Shown piece by piece: positions 25,937 through 35,267 of a DNA stretch of 64,000 bases. The number at the start of each line of letters is the position of its first letter. The stretch's first letter is position 1. The DNA comes from Saprospirales bacterium (lineage in GTDB: Bacteria > Bacteroidota > Bacteroidia > Chitinophagales > Saprospiraceae): assembly GCA_016719895.1 (NCBI GenBank), contig JADJYG010000005.1, forward strand, positions 62,001 through 126,000. The letters are read 5' to 3'. Position numbers and translations under genes: made by a program. The notes below the pieces were generated by a model, which searched no databases, was not told the origin of the DNA, and was given only the letters and a program-made list of their open reading frames with translations.

Positions 25937-27979
25937 TTAGCGCACGAACACTTCATCCGCAAAAAGCCAGCCCCGGTTGCCTGCTCCCGGCATGCCTTCG
26001 GGGATGTTTTCCAGGGGCGTCGCTACGATTTTGATAAAACGCGCCCGGCCAGTTATACCTGGTATGGTAAACCACCGGCTGCCGTCGGGCGCCTCGGCGG
26101 GTATCTCCATTTCGGCTTCCAGCTGGAAATCCTGACCGTCGTCAGCGCTGAAAACCTGCAGCCAGGCAGGATAGTACACCCATGACGGGGTCACCTGCCG
26201 GCAATGAAGGCCTACCTCCTGGAAATCCACCGGCCGGCCGAAATCGAGTACCACCCGGAGGGGATGCTCCCGAAAACCGCCGTAGCCTTCCTGCAGGCCG
26301 GCATTGTAGGGGCTGAAGGCCCTGTACAGGCCGTCGGTCAAAAAATGCGCCGTATCGCGGCTATGCAGCTGCCCGGGCTGATCCTGCAGCACGCAGGAGG
26401 CCGTCCGGGCCAGGTGGTCGATGGTGTCGGGCAAAAGGGGTAACAAGTAATCTTCCGGGCGCTCGCCGTAGTATTCCTGCAGTTGTCGCAGCCGCCTGGT
26501 CAGGGAAAACCGGATATTGAAGTATGCCGGATCGTCGTATACATTTCGAAGTTCTTGCGGATCTTTTTCCAGGTCATACAACTCCCAGGCGTCGATGTCA
26601 AAATAAAAATGCAGGAGTTTGTACCGTTTGGTGCGCAGCCCGTAATGCCGTTTGACGGCATGGACCGCCGGATACTCGTAGTAATGGTAATAGGTGGCGT
26701 CGCGCCAGCCGGCCGGCGTTTGTCCGCTGCTGATCAATGGTTTTAACGATACGCCCTGCAGGTCGCCCGGCGCCGGCGCGCCGGCTACATCCAAAAACGT
26801 GGGTACAAAATCGACGTTCATCACCAGAGCATCGGAAACGCTGCCCGGCGGAATGACGCCCGGCCAGCGCAGGAGCAGCGGCTGGCGGTACGACTCTTCG
26901 TACATGAAGCGTTTGTCGTACCACCCGTGCTCGCCCAGGTAGAACCCCTGGTCGGAGGTGTAAAAGATGAGGGTGTTTTGGGCAAGGCCATGTGCTTCGA
27001 GGTAATCGAGCACCCGCCCGACCTGATCGTCTACGGACTGAATACAACGGAGATAATCTTTTATATAGCGTTGATATTTCCAGCGTACGAGCGCTTCGCC
27101 GCGGAGGCTGTCGCGGAGTAGCCGCGCATTTTCACCGGCATATGCGGCCAGGATGGCTGCGCGCTGGGCAGGGGTCAGGCTATTCAGAAAGGCTTCGGTT
27201 TCGCTGCGAAACCAGGATTCCCGGCCATCTGGCGGCGCTTCCCATACCTTTAGGTCGTAGGCTAGGTCCATATGGTCAGCGATGCGCATTTCCTGTTGCC
27301 GGGCAGCCGCGCTGCGCGAGGAATAATCGTCGAACAGCGTAGCCGGTTCGGGAATAGTCACCTCGTCGAACAGGTGGAGGTATTTTTCCTCCGGCATCCA
27401 GTTGCGGTGTGGCGCTTTGTGGTGAAGCATCAGAAAAAACGGCCGGCTGGTATCGCGCCGGTCCAGCCATTGCAGGGCAAAGTCGGTGATGAGGGTAGTC
27501 GCGTAGCCTTCCACCTTTTCCCGGCCGGCGGCCGTCAGGAAGTCGGGATTATAATAGGCGCCCTGGCCGGGTAGAATTTTCCAGAAATCAAATCCGGTGG
27601 GTTCCGATTTGAGGTGCCATTTCCCAATCATGGCGGTCTGGTAACCGCTTTGCCGGAGTATTTTGGGCGCGGTCGGTTGGCTGCCGTCGAACGGGTAGAG
27701 GTTGTCAAGCACGCCGTTGCGATGGCTGAACTTTCCCGTCAGGTTCACGGCCCGTACCGGTGAACAAATCGAGTTGGTACAAAAAGCCTGGTCGAAGCGC
27801 ATGCCTTCGCGGGCCAGCCGGTCAATCTGCGGCGTTTGGTTCAGGCGGCTCCCATAGCAACTCAGGGCCTGGACTGCATGATCGTCGGACATGATGAAAA
27901 TAATATTCGGCCGGGTAGATTGGGCCGTGCCTGCCGCAGGCAAAAGGCAAAGTAAACACAAGGGAAAAATATGTTGCAT
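25937..27979 (-). CDS. Secreted sulfatase with C-terminal discoidin-like domain
   Basis: A 680-residue alkaline-phosphatase-superfamily sulfatase, probably acting on sulfated polysaccharides. A signal peptide ends at AGTAQ. The metal-binding strand is NIIFIMSDDHA, and the active-site motif is CSPVR (Cys72 to Arg76), where Cys72 should be converted to formylglycine. The FYLGEHGWYDKRFMYEES block is typical of the family. From about residue 560 a beta-sandwich region (VVLDFGRPVDFQEVGLHC ... ARFIKIVA) resembles an F5/8-type carbohydrate-binding domain. No polysaccharide utilisation locus is evident nearby. Confidence 0.92.
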   Translation of the reverse strand: MQHIFPLCLLCLLPAAGTAQSTRPNIIFIMSDDHAVQALSCYGSRLNQTPQIDRLAREGMRFDQAFCTNSICSPVRAVNLTGKFSHRNGVLDNLYPFDGSQPTAPKILRQSGYQTAMIGKWHLKSEPTGFDFWKILPGQGAYYNPDFLTAAGREKVEGYATTLITDFALQWLDRRDTSRPFFLMLHHKAPHRNWMPEEKYLHLFDEVTIPEPATLFDDYSSRSAAARQQEMRIADHMDLAYDLKVWEAPPDGRESWFRSETEAFLNSLTPAQRAAILAAYAGENARLLRDSLRGEALVRWKYQRYIKDYLRCIQSVDDQVGRVLDYLEAHGLAQNTLIFYTSDQGFYLGEHGWYDKRFMYEESYRQPLLLRWPGVIPPGSVSDALVMNVDFVPTFLDVAGAPAPGDLQGVSLKPLISSGQTPAGWRDATYYHYYEYPAVHAVKRHYGLRTKRYKLLHFYFDIDAWELYDLEKDPQELRNVYDDPAYFNIRFSLTRRLRQLQEYYGERPEDYLLPLLPDTIDHLARTASCVLQDQPGQLHSRDTAHFLTDGLYRAFSPYNAGLQEGYGGFREHPLRVVLDFGRPVDFQEVGLHCRQVTPSWVYYPAWLQVFSADDGQDFQLEAEMEIPAEAPDGSRWFTIPGITGRARFIKIVATPLENIPEGMPGAGNRGWLFADEVFVR

Positions 27980-28048
27980 CGATCGACCTGGGTTGAGCCG
28001 GCTAAAGTACTATTTTCCAACGGGACTACGATCCCTCCTTCCCGACTT

Positions 28049-28405
28049 TTACTCCTTTACCATTTACCCAACATAAATGCCTTTATCGCCGGTGATGCGA
28101 ACCAGGTAAATACCCGGCGCCAGATCGCCCGCCGAAATACGCAGCTGGCCGGCTTGCCCGTTTGCTGCGGCTTGTACCAGTCTGCCCTGCAGGGCAGACA
28201 CCTCTACGCAGCGGGCCAAATCGCCGGGCAGCGCAATAATGGCTTCAGCCGTAACCGGATTCGGCCGGATAGTTATGCGCAACGGCTGGTTGGCTATTGC
28301 GCCGGCAGAAACGGGGTTGAACGGCGCATCAAAGCGGGTGCCGCTGTTCAGGACCTCCTTGGTATCGGCGTGTTGAATAAAGGCCAGGCAACATGCGTGC
28401 TTCAT
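28049..28405 (-). pseudogene. Remnant of a T9SS type A sorting domain with a premature stop
   Basis: The remnant reads as a type IX sorting domain: LRITIRPNPVT, then VSALQGRLVQAA and LAPGIYLVRITGDKGIYVG. TAA at 28064-28066 ends the frame, but the codons after it are ATG GTA AAG GAG TAA. These complete the usual ending (GIYVG-x-MVKE) if TAA was once AAA or a similar codon. No signal peptide or cargo domain precedes the sorting domain; ATG 28405 (or 28426) is only an approximate start. It therefore looks like the decayed 3' end of a secreted-protein gene. It is divergent from terC. Confidence 0.65.
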
Positions 28406-28468
28406 ATCTTCGGAAAGCCGTAACATTGCCCCGTAAATTTTTATATCAAAACTATCCAAGCCACAACC

Positions 28469-29353
28469 ATGTTCCTGTTAGCCATGCCGGATTTTACTTC
28501 CGGCGCCGTATGGATCAGCCTGCTTACCCTGACATTTTTGGAAATCGTATTAGGGGTTGACAACATAATTTTTATTTCTATAATATCCTCCAAACTGCCG
28601 CCCGCCCAGCAGCCCCGGGCCAGGAATGTCGGCCTTGTGCTGGCTATGCTCCTGCGCATTATCCTGCTCTTCGGTCTCGTCTGGATCATCGGTATGAAAG
28701 AACCGTTGTTCCATATTGACCTGCCGGGTTTGCATGGCGCTGTGACGGGTCAGGGGCTTATTCTATTTCTGGGTGGGATATTCCTGTTTTACAAAGCCAC
28801 CACGGAAATTCACCATAAACTGGAAAGCCCGCGGGAGCTGGACGACCCCAAAGTGGGAAAAGGCAAAGCTGCCCTGAACGCCGTAATTATCCAGATTGCC
28901 CTGATCAACATCGTTTTTTCGTTCGACTCCATCCTGACCGCCGTCGGCATTGCCGACAATCTCCTGGTCATGATTATTGCCGTCGTACTGTCAGTGGTCG
29001 TGATGATGCTTTTTTCGGGTTCCGTCAGCCGGTTTGTCAACGAACACCCAACGGTGCAGATGCTGGGCCTTGCTTTCCTTATCCTGATCGGCTTTTCGCT
29101 GGTTGCCGAGGCGGCACATCTGGGGCATTTTATCGAGGGCGCGGTGCCCAAAGGTTACCTGTATTTCGCTATTTTCTTCTCCTTGTTTGTAGAAATGCTG
29201 AACATCCGGATGCGCAAGGCACAAAAACCCGTCCAACTGCACGGGTATGGCGAAACGGCGAAAGACCGCGGTTTGCTCGATGAGGACCTGTTGGATACGG
29301 AGGCGCAACAAACAAACGGCCCCGGAAACGCTAAAGGCGCACGCCATGAATAA
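28469..29353 (+). CDS. TerC/Alx family membrane protein
   Basis: A 294-residue integral membrane protein with about seven hydrophobic segments. The two conserved acidic motifs are EIVLGVDNIIFISI (segment 1) and FSFDSILTAVGI (mid-protein), proposed to bind metal. TerC/Alx members export manganese and are linked to tellurite resistance or metalation of exported proteins. Its stop overlaps the downstream exonuclease start by 8 bp, so the two are translationally coupled. Confidence 0.92.
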   Translation: MFLLAMPDFTSGAVWISLLTLTFLEIVLGVDNIIFISIISSKLPPAQQPRARNVGLVLAMLLRIILLFGLVWIIGMKEPLFHIDLPGLHGAVTGQGLILFLGGIFLFYKATTEIHHKLESPRELDDPKVGKGKAALNAVIIQIALINIVFSFDSILTAVGIADNLLVMIIAVVLSVVVMMLFSGSVSRFVNEHPTVQMLGLAFLILIGFSLVAEAAHLGHFIEGAVPKGYLYFAIFFSLFVEMLNIRMRKAQKPVQLHGYGETAKDRGLLDEDLLDTEAQQTNGPGNAKGARHE

Positions 29354-30161
29354 TCTCAACCTGGACCGGGATATCGTATTTTTCGACCTGGAAACGACCG
29401 GACTGAATGTGATCCGCGACCGGATCGTACAGATTGCCCTGGTCAAACTACCCAAAAACGGCGATCAGCCCGCGGAACTCTCCACCCTGGTGAACCCCGG
29501 CATCCCAATTTCGGAAGAGGCCATGGCCGTGCACGGAATTATGCCCAAAGACCTGGCAAACAAGCCGACTTTCCGGCAGCTGGCGCAGAAAATCTGGGAT
29601 TTTATCGGCGGGGCCGATTTGGCCGGGTACAACTCCAACCGCTTTGACGTGCCCATGCTCATGGAGGAATTTGCCCGGGTGGGCATGGAATTTGACGTGA
29701 GCAAGCGGCGTTTGATCGATGTGCAGCGTATTTTTTATAAAATGGAGCCCCGCACCCTCAAAGCCGCTTACCGGTTGTATTGTGGAAAAGAACTGACCGA
29801 CGCCCACGACGCCCTGGCCGATGTGCGGGCTACCATCGAGGTGTTTCACGGCCAGCTCAGAACCTACGATGGGAAAGACCTGCTCGACGAAGACGGAAAT
29901 ATCATTCCGGCGCCGGTCAAAAACGATATGCAGGCCCTGCACGAGTTTACCAATGACCTGAATTTCCTCGACGCCACCCAGAAGCTCCGGGTACAACCCG
30001 ACGGCGTGGTGGTGTTTAATTTTGGAAAGTACGCCGGCCAACCGGTGAAGGACATACTGGCAAATGACAAAAATTACTATTTCTGGATTCTGGAAAAAGA
30101 GTTCTCCTCCCAGGTGAAACAACTCGTCAAACAGCTCATGCGGGATATCGAACGCAAATAG
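29346..30161 (+). CDS. DnaQ-like 3'-5' exonuclease with DUF3820-like tail
   Basis: A 271-residue DEDDh exonuclease resembling the DNA polymerase III epsilon subunit. Exo I is FFDLETTGL (Asp14, Glu16), Exo II GYNSNRFDVPML and Exo III AHDALADVRATIE. A C-terminal module FNFGKYAGQPVKDIL ... YYFWILEKEF resembles DUF3820, often found after such exonucleases. The preferred start, ATG 29346, lies inside the terC 3' end; a longer frame upstream is antisense-like overlap with terC coding sequence. Confidence 0.9.
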   Translation: MNNLNLDRDIVFFDLETTGLNVIRDRIVQIALVKLPKNGDQPAELSTLVNPGIPISEEAMAVHGIMPKDLANKPTFRQLAQKIWDFIGGADLAGYNSNRFDVPMLMEEFARVGMEFDVSKRRLIDVQRIFYKMEPRTLKAAYRLYCGKELTDAHDALADVRATIEVFHGQLRTYDGKDLLDEDGNIIPAPVKNDMQALHEFTNDLNFLDATQKLRVQPDGVVVFNFGKYAGQPVKDILANDKNYYFWILEKEFSSQVKQLVKQLMRDIERK

Positions 30162-30186
30162 CATACCCTTCAAACCCGGTATTTTC

Positions 30187-30999
30187 ATGCGAAACTGGTG
30201 GTTTTTATTTTGCCCGTTGCTTCTGGCCTCCTGTTATGAACCGCGCGAGGGTTGTCTGGATATCGAGGCGACTAATTTTGACGCCGCTGCGGATAAAAAC
30301 TGTTGTTGTACCTATCCGGCCTTAAAACTCACCTTTTTGCCCCGCTTCGATACGCTGGTATGGAAACCCGACACGGCCTACCAGTACGCCCCGGGCAAGT
30401 GGTTCCGCATCAAACAAGCCGTCTTTTATTTGTCCGATTTTCAATTGCTCCAGCAAGGCGCGCCGGCGCGCATCAGCGACTCGCTGGAGTTCAGCCTGCT
30501 GGGGCCCGCCGGCGATACCGTCCGGCAAACGCTGATCAACGATTTTCAGCTGATTCGCCGCACCGTCATCGATTATACGGCAGGCGCCTTCCGGCCGGGC
30601 GGCACATTTGAATCCATCCGGTTTCGCGTCGGCCTGCCCGCGTCCGCACAGCGTGTTATCCCCGATTTAGCGCCGGACGGCCATCCGCTCCGCCGGCAAG
30701 CCGAAGGCATGTGGCAGGGGCCGGATACTGGTTACGTGGCCCTCAAACTCGTTATCACCCGCGATTCTCTTCCGGGTACGGCGCCGGATACCCTTTGGTT
30801 CAGCCGACCGGATTTTGACAGTGCCGTGATACAAAAGGATGCTATCTTTCGGCATGAGAGCGGTTATGATTTCAGGTTGCAACTGCAAGTGGATTTCCGC
30901 GAATTGTTCCGCAGTGTGGATTTGTCCACCGGAGACATTTCAGCTTGGAAAACACAAATTATTGCCAACCTGCCCGGCGCTTTCAGCGTTTTTCCTTAG
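30187..30999 (+). CDS. MbnP-like copper-binding lipoprotein, copy 1
   Basis: A 270-residue lipoprotein (leader ends LLLASC) of the MbnP family. In methanotrophs, MbnP binds copper after its partner MbnH oxidises a conserved tryptophan to kynurenine. Family blocks visible are WFRIKQAVFYLSDFQLL, FRVGLP and GMWQGPDTGYVALKL; the Trp in the last block may be the target. A cysteine-rich N-terminal segment (GCLDIEATNFDAAADKNCCC) resembles a Bacteroidota extracellular metal-binding-like motif. It is followed by a second MbnP and an MbnH-like gene. Confidence 0.8.
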   Translation: MRNWWFLFCPLLLASCYEPREGCLDIEATNFDAAADKNCCCTYPALKLTFLPRFDTLVWKPDTAYQYAPGKWFRIKQAVFYLSDFQLLQQGAPARISDSLEFSLLGPAGDTVRQTLINDFQLIRRTVIDYTAGAFRPGGTFESIRFRVGLPASAQRVIPDLAPDGHPLRRQAEGMWQGPDTGYVALKLVITRDSLPGTAPDTLWFSRPDFDSAVIQKDAIFRHESGYDFRLQLQVDFRELFRSVDLSTGDISAWKTQIIANLPGAFSVFP

Positions 31000-31041
31000 A
31001 ACTTGCCGAACATAATTGGAACCGGCTTAAACACATCAATC

Positions 31042-31797
31042 ATGAAAAAAGTACTGCTTGCCGCCTTGCTGGCTGGCATGGCCCTTTGGACCGGCTGCGA
31101 TGGCACCGAACCGCCGAAAGGCGCCACCATTACCATCACGTTTAAGGCCTTGTACGACGGCCAACCCCTCGAAAAATATAAAAACTACGACTACGATACC
31201 TACCAAGTGCAGTTCAGCCGCTTCAATGCGTTTATGGCCGATTTTGCACTGCTAGATGGAAACAACGCCATAAAGTTTGGCGACATCGCCTGGGTGGATT
31301 TTACGCCCGACCTGGCGCCTAGTAACATGGCCGTGGAAGTGCCGGTTGTCTTTACCAACGTGCCCGATGGAGACTATACTGGTATCCGTCTGGGTTATGG
31401 CGTGCCCCCGGCGCTGAACGCCAAACAGCCCAAGGATTTCTCCGCCGGCCACCCGCTCAGCCGGGAAAACGAATACTGGCTGGGCTGGGGCAGCTACATT
31501 TTTAATAAAATTGAAGGACAGGTGGACCTCGACAAAAACGGCAGTTATGACGGCAGCCTGATCTATCACTGCGGCTCCAATGCCGTGTACCGTACCTATG
31601 ATTTTAATGTTCCGCTCAAAATTGAACCTGGCGCCAATATCACGGTGGAGTTCGACCTGAAGAAACTGTTTGTCCTCAACGGCGCCTGGCTGGATTTAAC
31701 CGATACCTACAACCACATCACCTCCAACGATGCCAATGATGTGGTGATTGCTACCCAGCTGATGGATAATTTCGGCAACGCCACCACCGTGAAATGA
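31042..31797 (+). CDS. MbnP-like copper-binding lipoprotein, copy 2
   Basis: A 251-residue paralogue of the preceding gene. ATG 31042 starts a lipoprotein leader ending LWTGC. It has the same domain order: YQVQFSRFNAFMADFALL, IRLGYGVP, ENEYWLGWGSYIFNKIEG, with two Trp residues at the family position. It lies 42 bp after copy 1 and 26 bp before the di-haem peroxidase gene, so all three are probably one operon. Copper binding is inferred from the family. Confidence 0.85.
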   Translation: MKKVLLAALLAGMALWTGCDGTEPPKGATITITFKALYDGQPLEKYKNYDYDTYQVQFSRFNAFMADFALLDGNNAIKFGDIAWVDFTPDLAPSNMAVEVPVVFTNVPDGDYTGIRLGYGVPPALNAKQPKDFSAGHPLSRENEYWLGWGSYIFNKIEGQVDLDKNGSYDGSLIYHCGSNAVYRTYDFNVPLKIEPGANITVEFDLKKLFVLNGAWLDLTDTYNHITSNDANDVVIATQLMDNFGNATTVK

Positions 31798-31823
31798 TCC
31801 GCTAACCGCTCTACTGGCATATT

Positions 31824-33001
31824 ATGAAGTATCTTGCATTTCCTGCCGCCTGGCGTTTTTCCGCGCTTTTCTTCGGAAGCCTGACCCTGTTCATTTGGTC
31901 TGCCTGCCAAAAAGACGACCCGGCGCCGGATGCTGGGGAGAGGGACCTCCGGGTATACCCTACAACTCCAAGCCCTATGCCGTGGTCAAACCCGCCCACT
32001 TCCCGGAGGTGCCGGTGCCGGCGGATAATCCGCTGACGCTGGACGGGGTGCAATTGGGCCGGCGTTTGTTTTACGACCCCATCCTGTCGGCCGACAGCAC
32101 GCAATCGTGTTCGTCCTGCCATATGCCGCTAGGGAGCTTTACCGACAATAAAGCCGTATCGACCGGTATTGACGGGATTGCCGGCCGCCGCAGTTCCATG
32201 AGCCTTCTCAATATCGCCTATGCCACCAACGGCTTGTTTTGGGACGGCCGTTCGCTCAGCCTGGAAGACCAGGCGCTCCGGCCGGTGGAAGACCTCATCG
32301 AAATGCACAACACCTGGGCCAACGTGGTGTCCAAACTGAAAAAACATCCGGTCTATCCAGACCTGTTTCGCAAGGCCTTTGGTATTCCTACCACCAAAGA
32401 AATTACGAAGGAACTTGCCGCAAAGGCTATCGCACAGTTTGAGCGCATCCTGATCAGCAGTGGAAAATCAAAGTTTGACCGCTACCTGCAAGGGGACCCG
32501 GACGTGTTCGACGACGATGAACTGGATGGTAAACTCATGTATTTCGAGGAGGGCGCGTCAGTGGGGCTCCCGGATGCACAGTGTTTTCACTGCCACGGCG
32601 GGCTGACCCTGACCGGCAACCAGTATTTTAACAACGGCCTGGATTCTGCGGCCACCCTGCATGATTTCAAAGACCGGGGCAGGGGAGAGGTGTCGGGTAA
32701 TCCTTCGGACAACGGGAAATTCCGGTCGCCCACTTTGCGCAATATAGCCCTGACCGCGCCGTATATGCACGACGGGCGCTTCCAATCGCTCGAAGAAGTT
32801 TTGGATCATTACAGCAGTCACGGAAAAAACTCGCCAAACAAAGACCCCCTGCTCGTCCAGGTAGGGTTCCCCATTCCCGGAAGCAATCCGGTTCAATATA
32901 CCGGCCTGACCCCCGCGCAGAAAAACGCCCTGGTAAAATTCCTGCACACGCTTACCGATACAGAATTTGTGGCTAACCCGGATATCCAGAATCCTTTTTA
33001 A
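31824..33001 (+). pseudogene. MbnH/MauG-like di-haem cytochrome c peroxidase with a frameshift
   Basis: Di-haem protein with haem motifs CSSCH (bases 32108-32122) and CFHCH (32582-32596). The block LGRRLFYDPILSADST and the C-terminal 'RSPTLRNIALTAPYMHDGRF' region are typical of CcpA/MauG. The leader with its lipobox (FIWSAC) starts at ATG 31824 in one frame, while the mature protein, from about YNSKPYAVVKP (31961), is in another. The frame changes within 31923-31960, near GGGGAGAGGG. This is either a real mutation or a sequence error. In MbnP systems this enzyme is the tryptophan-oxidising partner MbnH. Without the shift it would be about 392 residues. Confidence 0.8.
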
Positions 33002-33094
33002 GCAGCTGATTTTCGACAAATTAGCGCGGCGCTACCGTTTCGGGTTCCTGGCGGATAGCCGGTTTGGTCCCCCAATTGTCTTTCTCCGGTTTTT

Positions 33095-33127
33095 TTGTGC
33101 GCAACTGCCGGCCAGGATTTAAATTTG
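33095..33127 (+). promoter_or_regulatory. Possible promoter of the serine protease gene
   Basis: TTG (33095-33097), 22 bp, then TAAATTTG (33120-33127), 43 bp upstream of the ATG. The spacing is longer than the usual 19 bp. Confidence 0.35.
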
Positions 33128-33170
33128 GCCTGATTTTTTATGCATTTTTTTCATAATACTTGCTCATCCC

Positions 33171-35129
33171 ATGCACATTTTATACCGATTACCGATCTTA
33201 CCGGCTTTGCTATGGGCTGCTGCCGCGGCCGCCCAAATCAGCGAAGGCGGCATCCCGCCCAGCCGCTCTGCCGAATTTTCCGGCGTATTTGCTGTTGATC
33301 CCCTTCCCGAGCCTTTCGTTTTTTCCACACCGGACGTACAACAATGGTTTGAAGAAGATGCCAAACAGCCGGATCAAGGCCGTTTCGCCGCGCCCTTGCC
33401 CAAAGTCGATATCGACCCGCTCCGTCATGGCCGGTGGACCAGCCTGCCCTCGGGCGACCGGGTTTGGCGCTGTGCCCTGCAGGCGCCAAAAGCCCTGGGA
33501 CTGGTGTTGCAGTTCGACCGTTTTCGCTTGCCCCCCGGGAGCCGTTTTTTTGCGTATACGCCCGATAGCAGGCGTATTTTGGGCGCTTATACTGCCCAAA
33601 GTTGCCTGCCTTCCGGTCAGTTTTTGATCGGCATTGTACCCGGGGAAAAAACGGTGCTGGAGTTGTACGAACCCGCCGCCGTAGCCGGCCAGGCGCAAAT
33701 CCACCTGCACCGCATCGATTACGTGTATGATCCTGCCGGCGTGGCGCCTCTGGACAGTCCCGATGATTTTGGCCAATCCTATGCCTGCAACGTGAACGTC
33801 AACTGTGCGCTGGGCCAAAACTGGCAAACCGAAAAAAAAGGCGTTGCCCGCATCCTGATGGTATTTGTCAATGGCACAGGCTGGTGCACTGGCGCCCTGG
33901 TCGCCAACACCGGCGCCAGCGGCGACCCGTATTTCCTGACGGCCCACCACTGCCAGCTGATTGGCCTGCAACCCAATTTCAGTTTGTGGCGTTTTGATTT
34001 TGGCTACGAAGCGCCAACCTGCGCCAATCCGGCCGCCGAACCTGCGCCGAAATCCGTCCTGGGTTGCGAACGTATGGCATACCGGCATGAAACAGATTTT
34101 CTGCTCTTGAAGCTCAACCAGATTCCCGGGTCTTACAACCTCTATTTTAACGGATGGAACCGCAGCGCTGCCACCAATGCCCTGGTGCAGACCTCCGCCT
34201 TCATCCATCACCCGAATGGCGACATCCAAAAGATTTCCAAAGACAATAACCCTGCTACCATTTTTGCTCAAATCATCAACTGGGGAAGCGGATTCGGCAG
34301 CACGCCGGCCAACTCCCACTGGGCGGTAGTGCCCGACGAGGGGATATACCAGCCCGGCTCTTCAGGAAGCCCTTTGTTCGACCAGAATAAACGGATCGTC
34401 GGCCAATTGCACGGCGGCAACCTGGATACCGTCAATTGCACGGTGCTCAATTCCTGGTTCGGGCGTTTTGATCTTTCCTGGGACCAGGGTTCCAGTCCGC
34501 AAAGCCGGCTAAAAGAATGGCTTGATCCCGGCAACCTCGATATTCTCACACAAAACGGCTATGTGCAGCCGGCGCCCACCATAGTGAGTATCGGCGGGAC
34601 GATCCAAACGCACTGGGGTGCGCCGATGCCGAACGTGCTGGTACAAGTAACCGGCGGCGCTACGGCCAGTACGCGTACGGATGCCAGCGGCAAGTTTTTA
34701 TTCGGCAACCTGCCTGCCGGCCTTAACTACACCGTAACCCCGGAGCGCGACACGAACGATGTGAACGGGGTTACCACGTTCGACCTGTCGTTGATCAACA
34801 AACATGTGCTTGGGTTAGACACCCTGGATTCGCCCTGGAAAATCCTGGCCGCCGACGCGAATGCCAGCAATTCGGTGTCGACGGTGGATGTTGTCGAAGG
34901 CCGTAAGGTCTTGCTGGGTTTGAATACGGCTTTTCCAGCAAATGGCTCCTGGCGTTTTTTCCCGGCGCCGACCAATTTCCCCAACCCGGGCAACCCCTTC
35001 ACGGGCTTTCCCGGCGGCCTCCCCGGCAGTGCGCTGCAATATAACAGCCTGCAAGACAATGTAACAGATGCCAACTTCCAAGGCGTCAAGGTCGGAGATG
35101 TGAATAATAATGCGAACAGTGGCGGGTAA
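33171..35129 (+). CDS. Secreted trypsin-fold serine protease with CarboxypepD_reg and dockerin-like C-terminus
   Basis: A 652-residue secreted S1-family protease resembling lysyl-endopeptidase-type enzymes. A signal peptide ends at AAAAAQ. The catalytic triad is His260 (LTAHHC), Asp309 (HETDFLLL) and Ser398 (PGSSGSPLF). From about residue 470 there is a carboxypeptidase-regulatory-like beta domain (IGGTIQTHWGAPMPNVLVQV ... GKFLFGNLPAG). This is followed by a dockerin-like repeat pair (DVNGVTTFDLSLINKHVLG; DANASNSVSTVDVVEGRKVL). The protein stops at GDVNNNANSGG with no T9SS sorting domain, which similar proteins often carry. Confidence 0.85.
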   Translation: MHILYRLPILPALLWAAAAAAQISEGGIPPSRSAEFSGVFAVDPLPEPFVFSTPDVQQWFEEDAKQPDQGRFAAPLPKVDIDPLRHGRWTSLPSGDRVWRCALQAPKALGLVLQFDRFRLPPGSRFFAYTPDSRRILGAYTAQSCLPSGQFLIGIVPGEKTVLELYEPAAVAGQAQIHLHRIDYVYDPAGVAPLDSPDDFGQSYACNVNVNCALGQNWQTEKKGVARILMVFVNGTGWCTGALVANTGASGDPYFLTAHHCQLIGLQPNFSLWRFDFGYEAPTCANPAAEPAPKSVLGCERMAYRHETDFLLLKLNQIPGSYNLYFNGWNRSAATNALVQTSAFIHHPNGDIQKISKDNNPATIFAQIINWGSGFGSTPANSHWAVVPDEGIYQPGSSGSPLFDQNKRIVGQLHGGNLDTVNCTVLNSWFGRFDLSWDQGSSPQSRLKEWLDPGNLDILTQNGYVQPAPTIVSIGGTIQTHWGAPMPNVLVQVTGGATASTRTDASGKFLFGNLPAGLNYTVTPERDTNDVNGVTTFDLSLINKHVLGLDTLDSPWKILAADANASNSVSTVDVVEGRKVLLGLNTAFPANGSWRFFPAPTNFPNPGNPFTGFPGGLPGSALQYNSLQDNVTDANFQGVKVGDVNNNANSGG

Positions 35130-35267
35130 ATCCGGCGGTTTTATCGATTTCTGCGCTTTTAACGGCCGGCTTGCCCACACATATCCCGGTTTTTGCTTTA
35201 ACATAGCTGCCGGATTTCGGAGGGTTCTGAGATCGGCGTTTTTTCCATGGTAAATTTTCCTCCTTAA

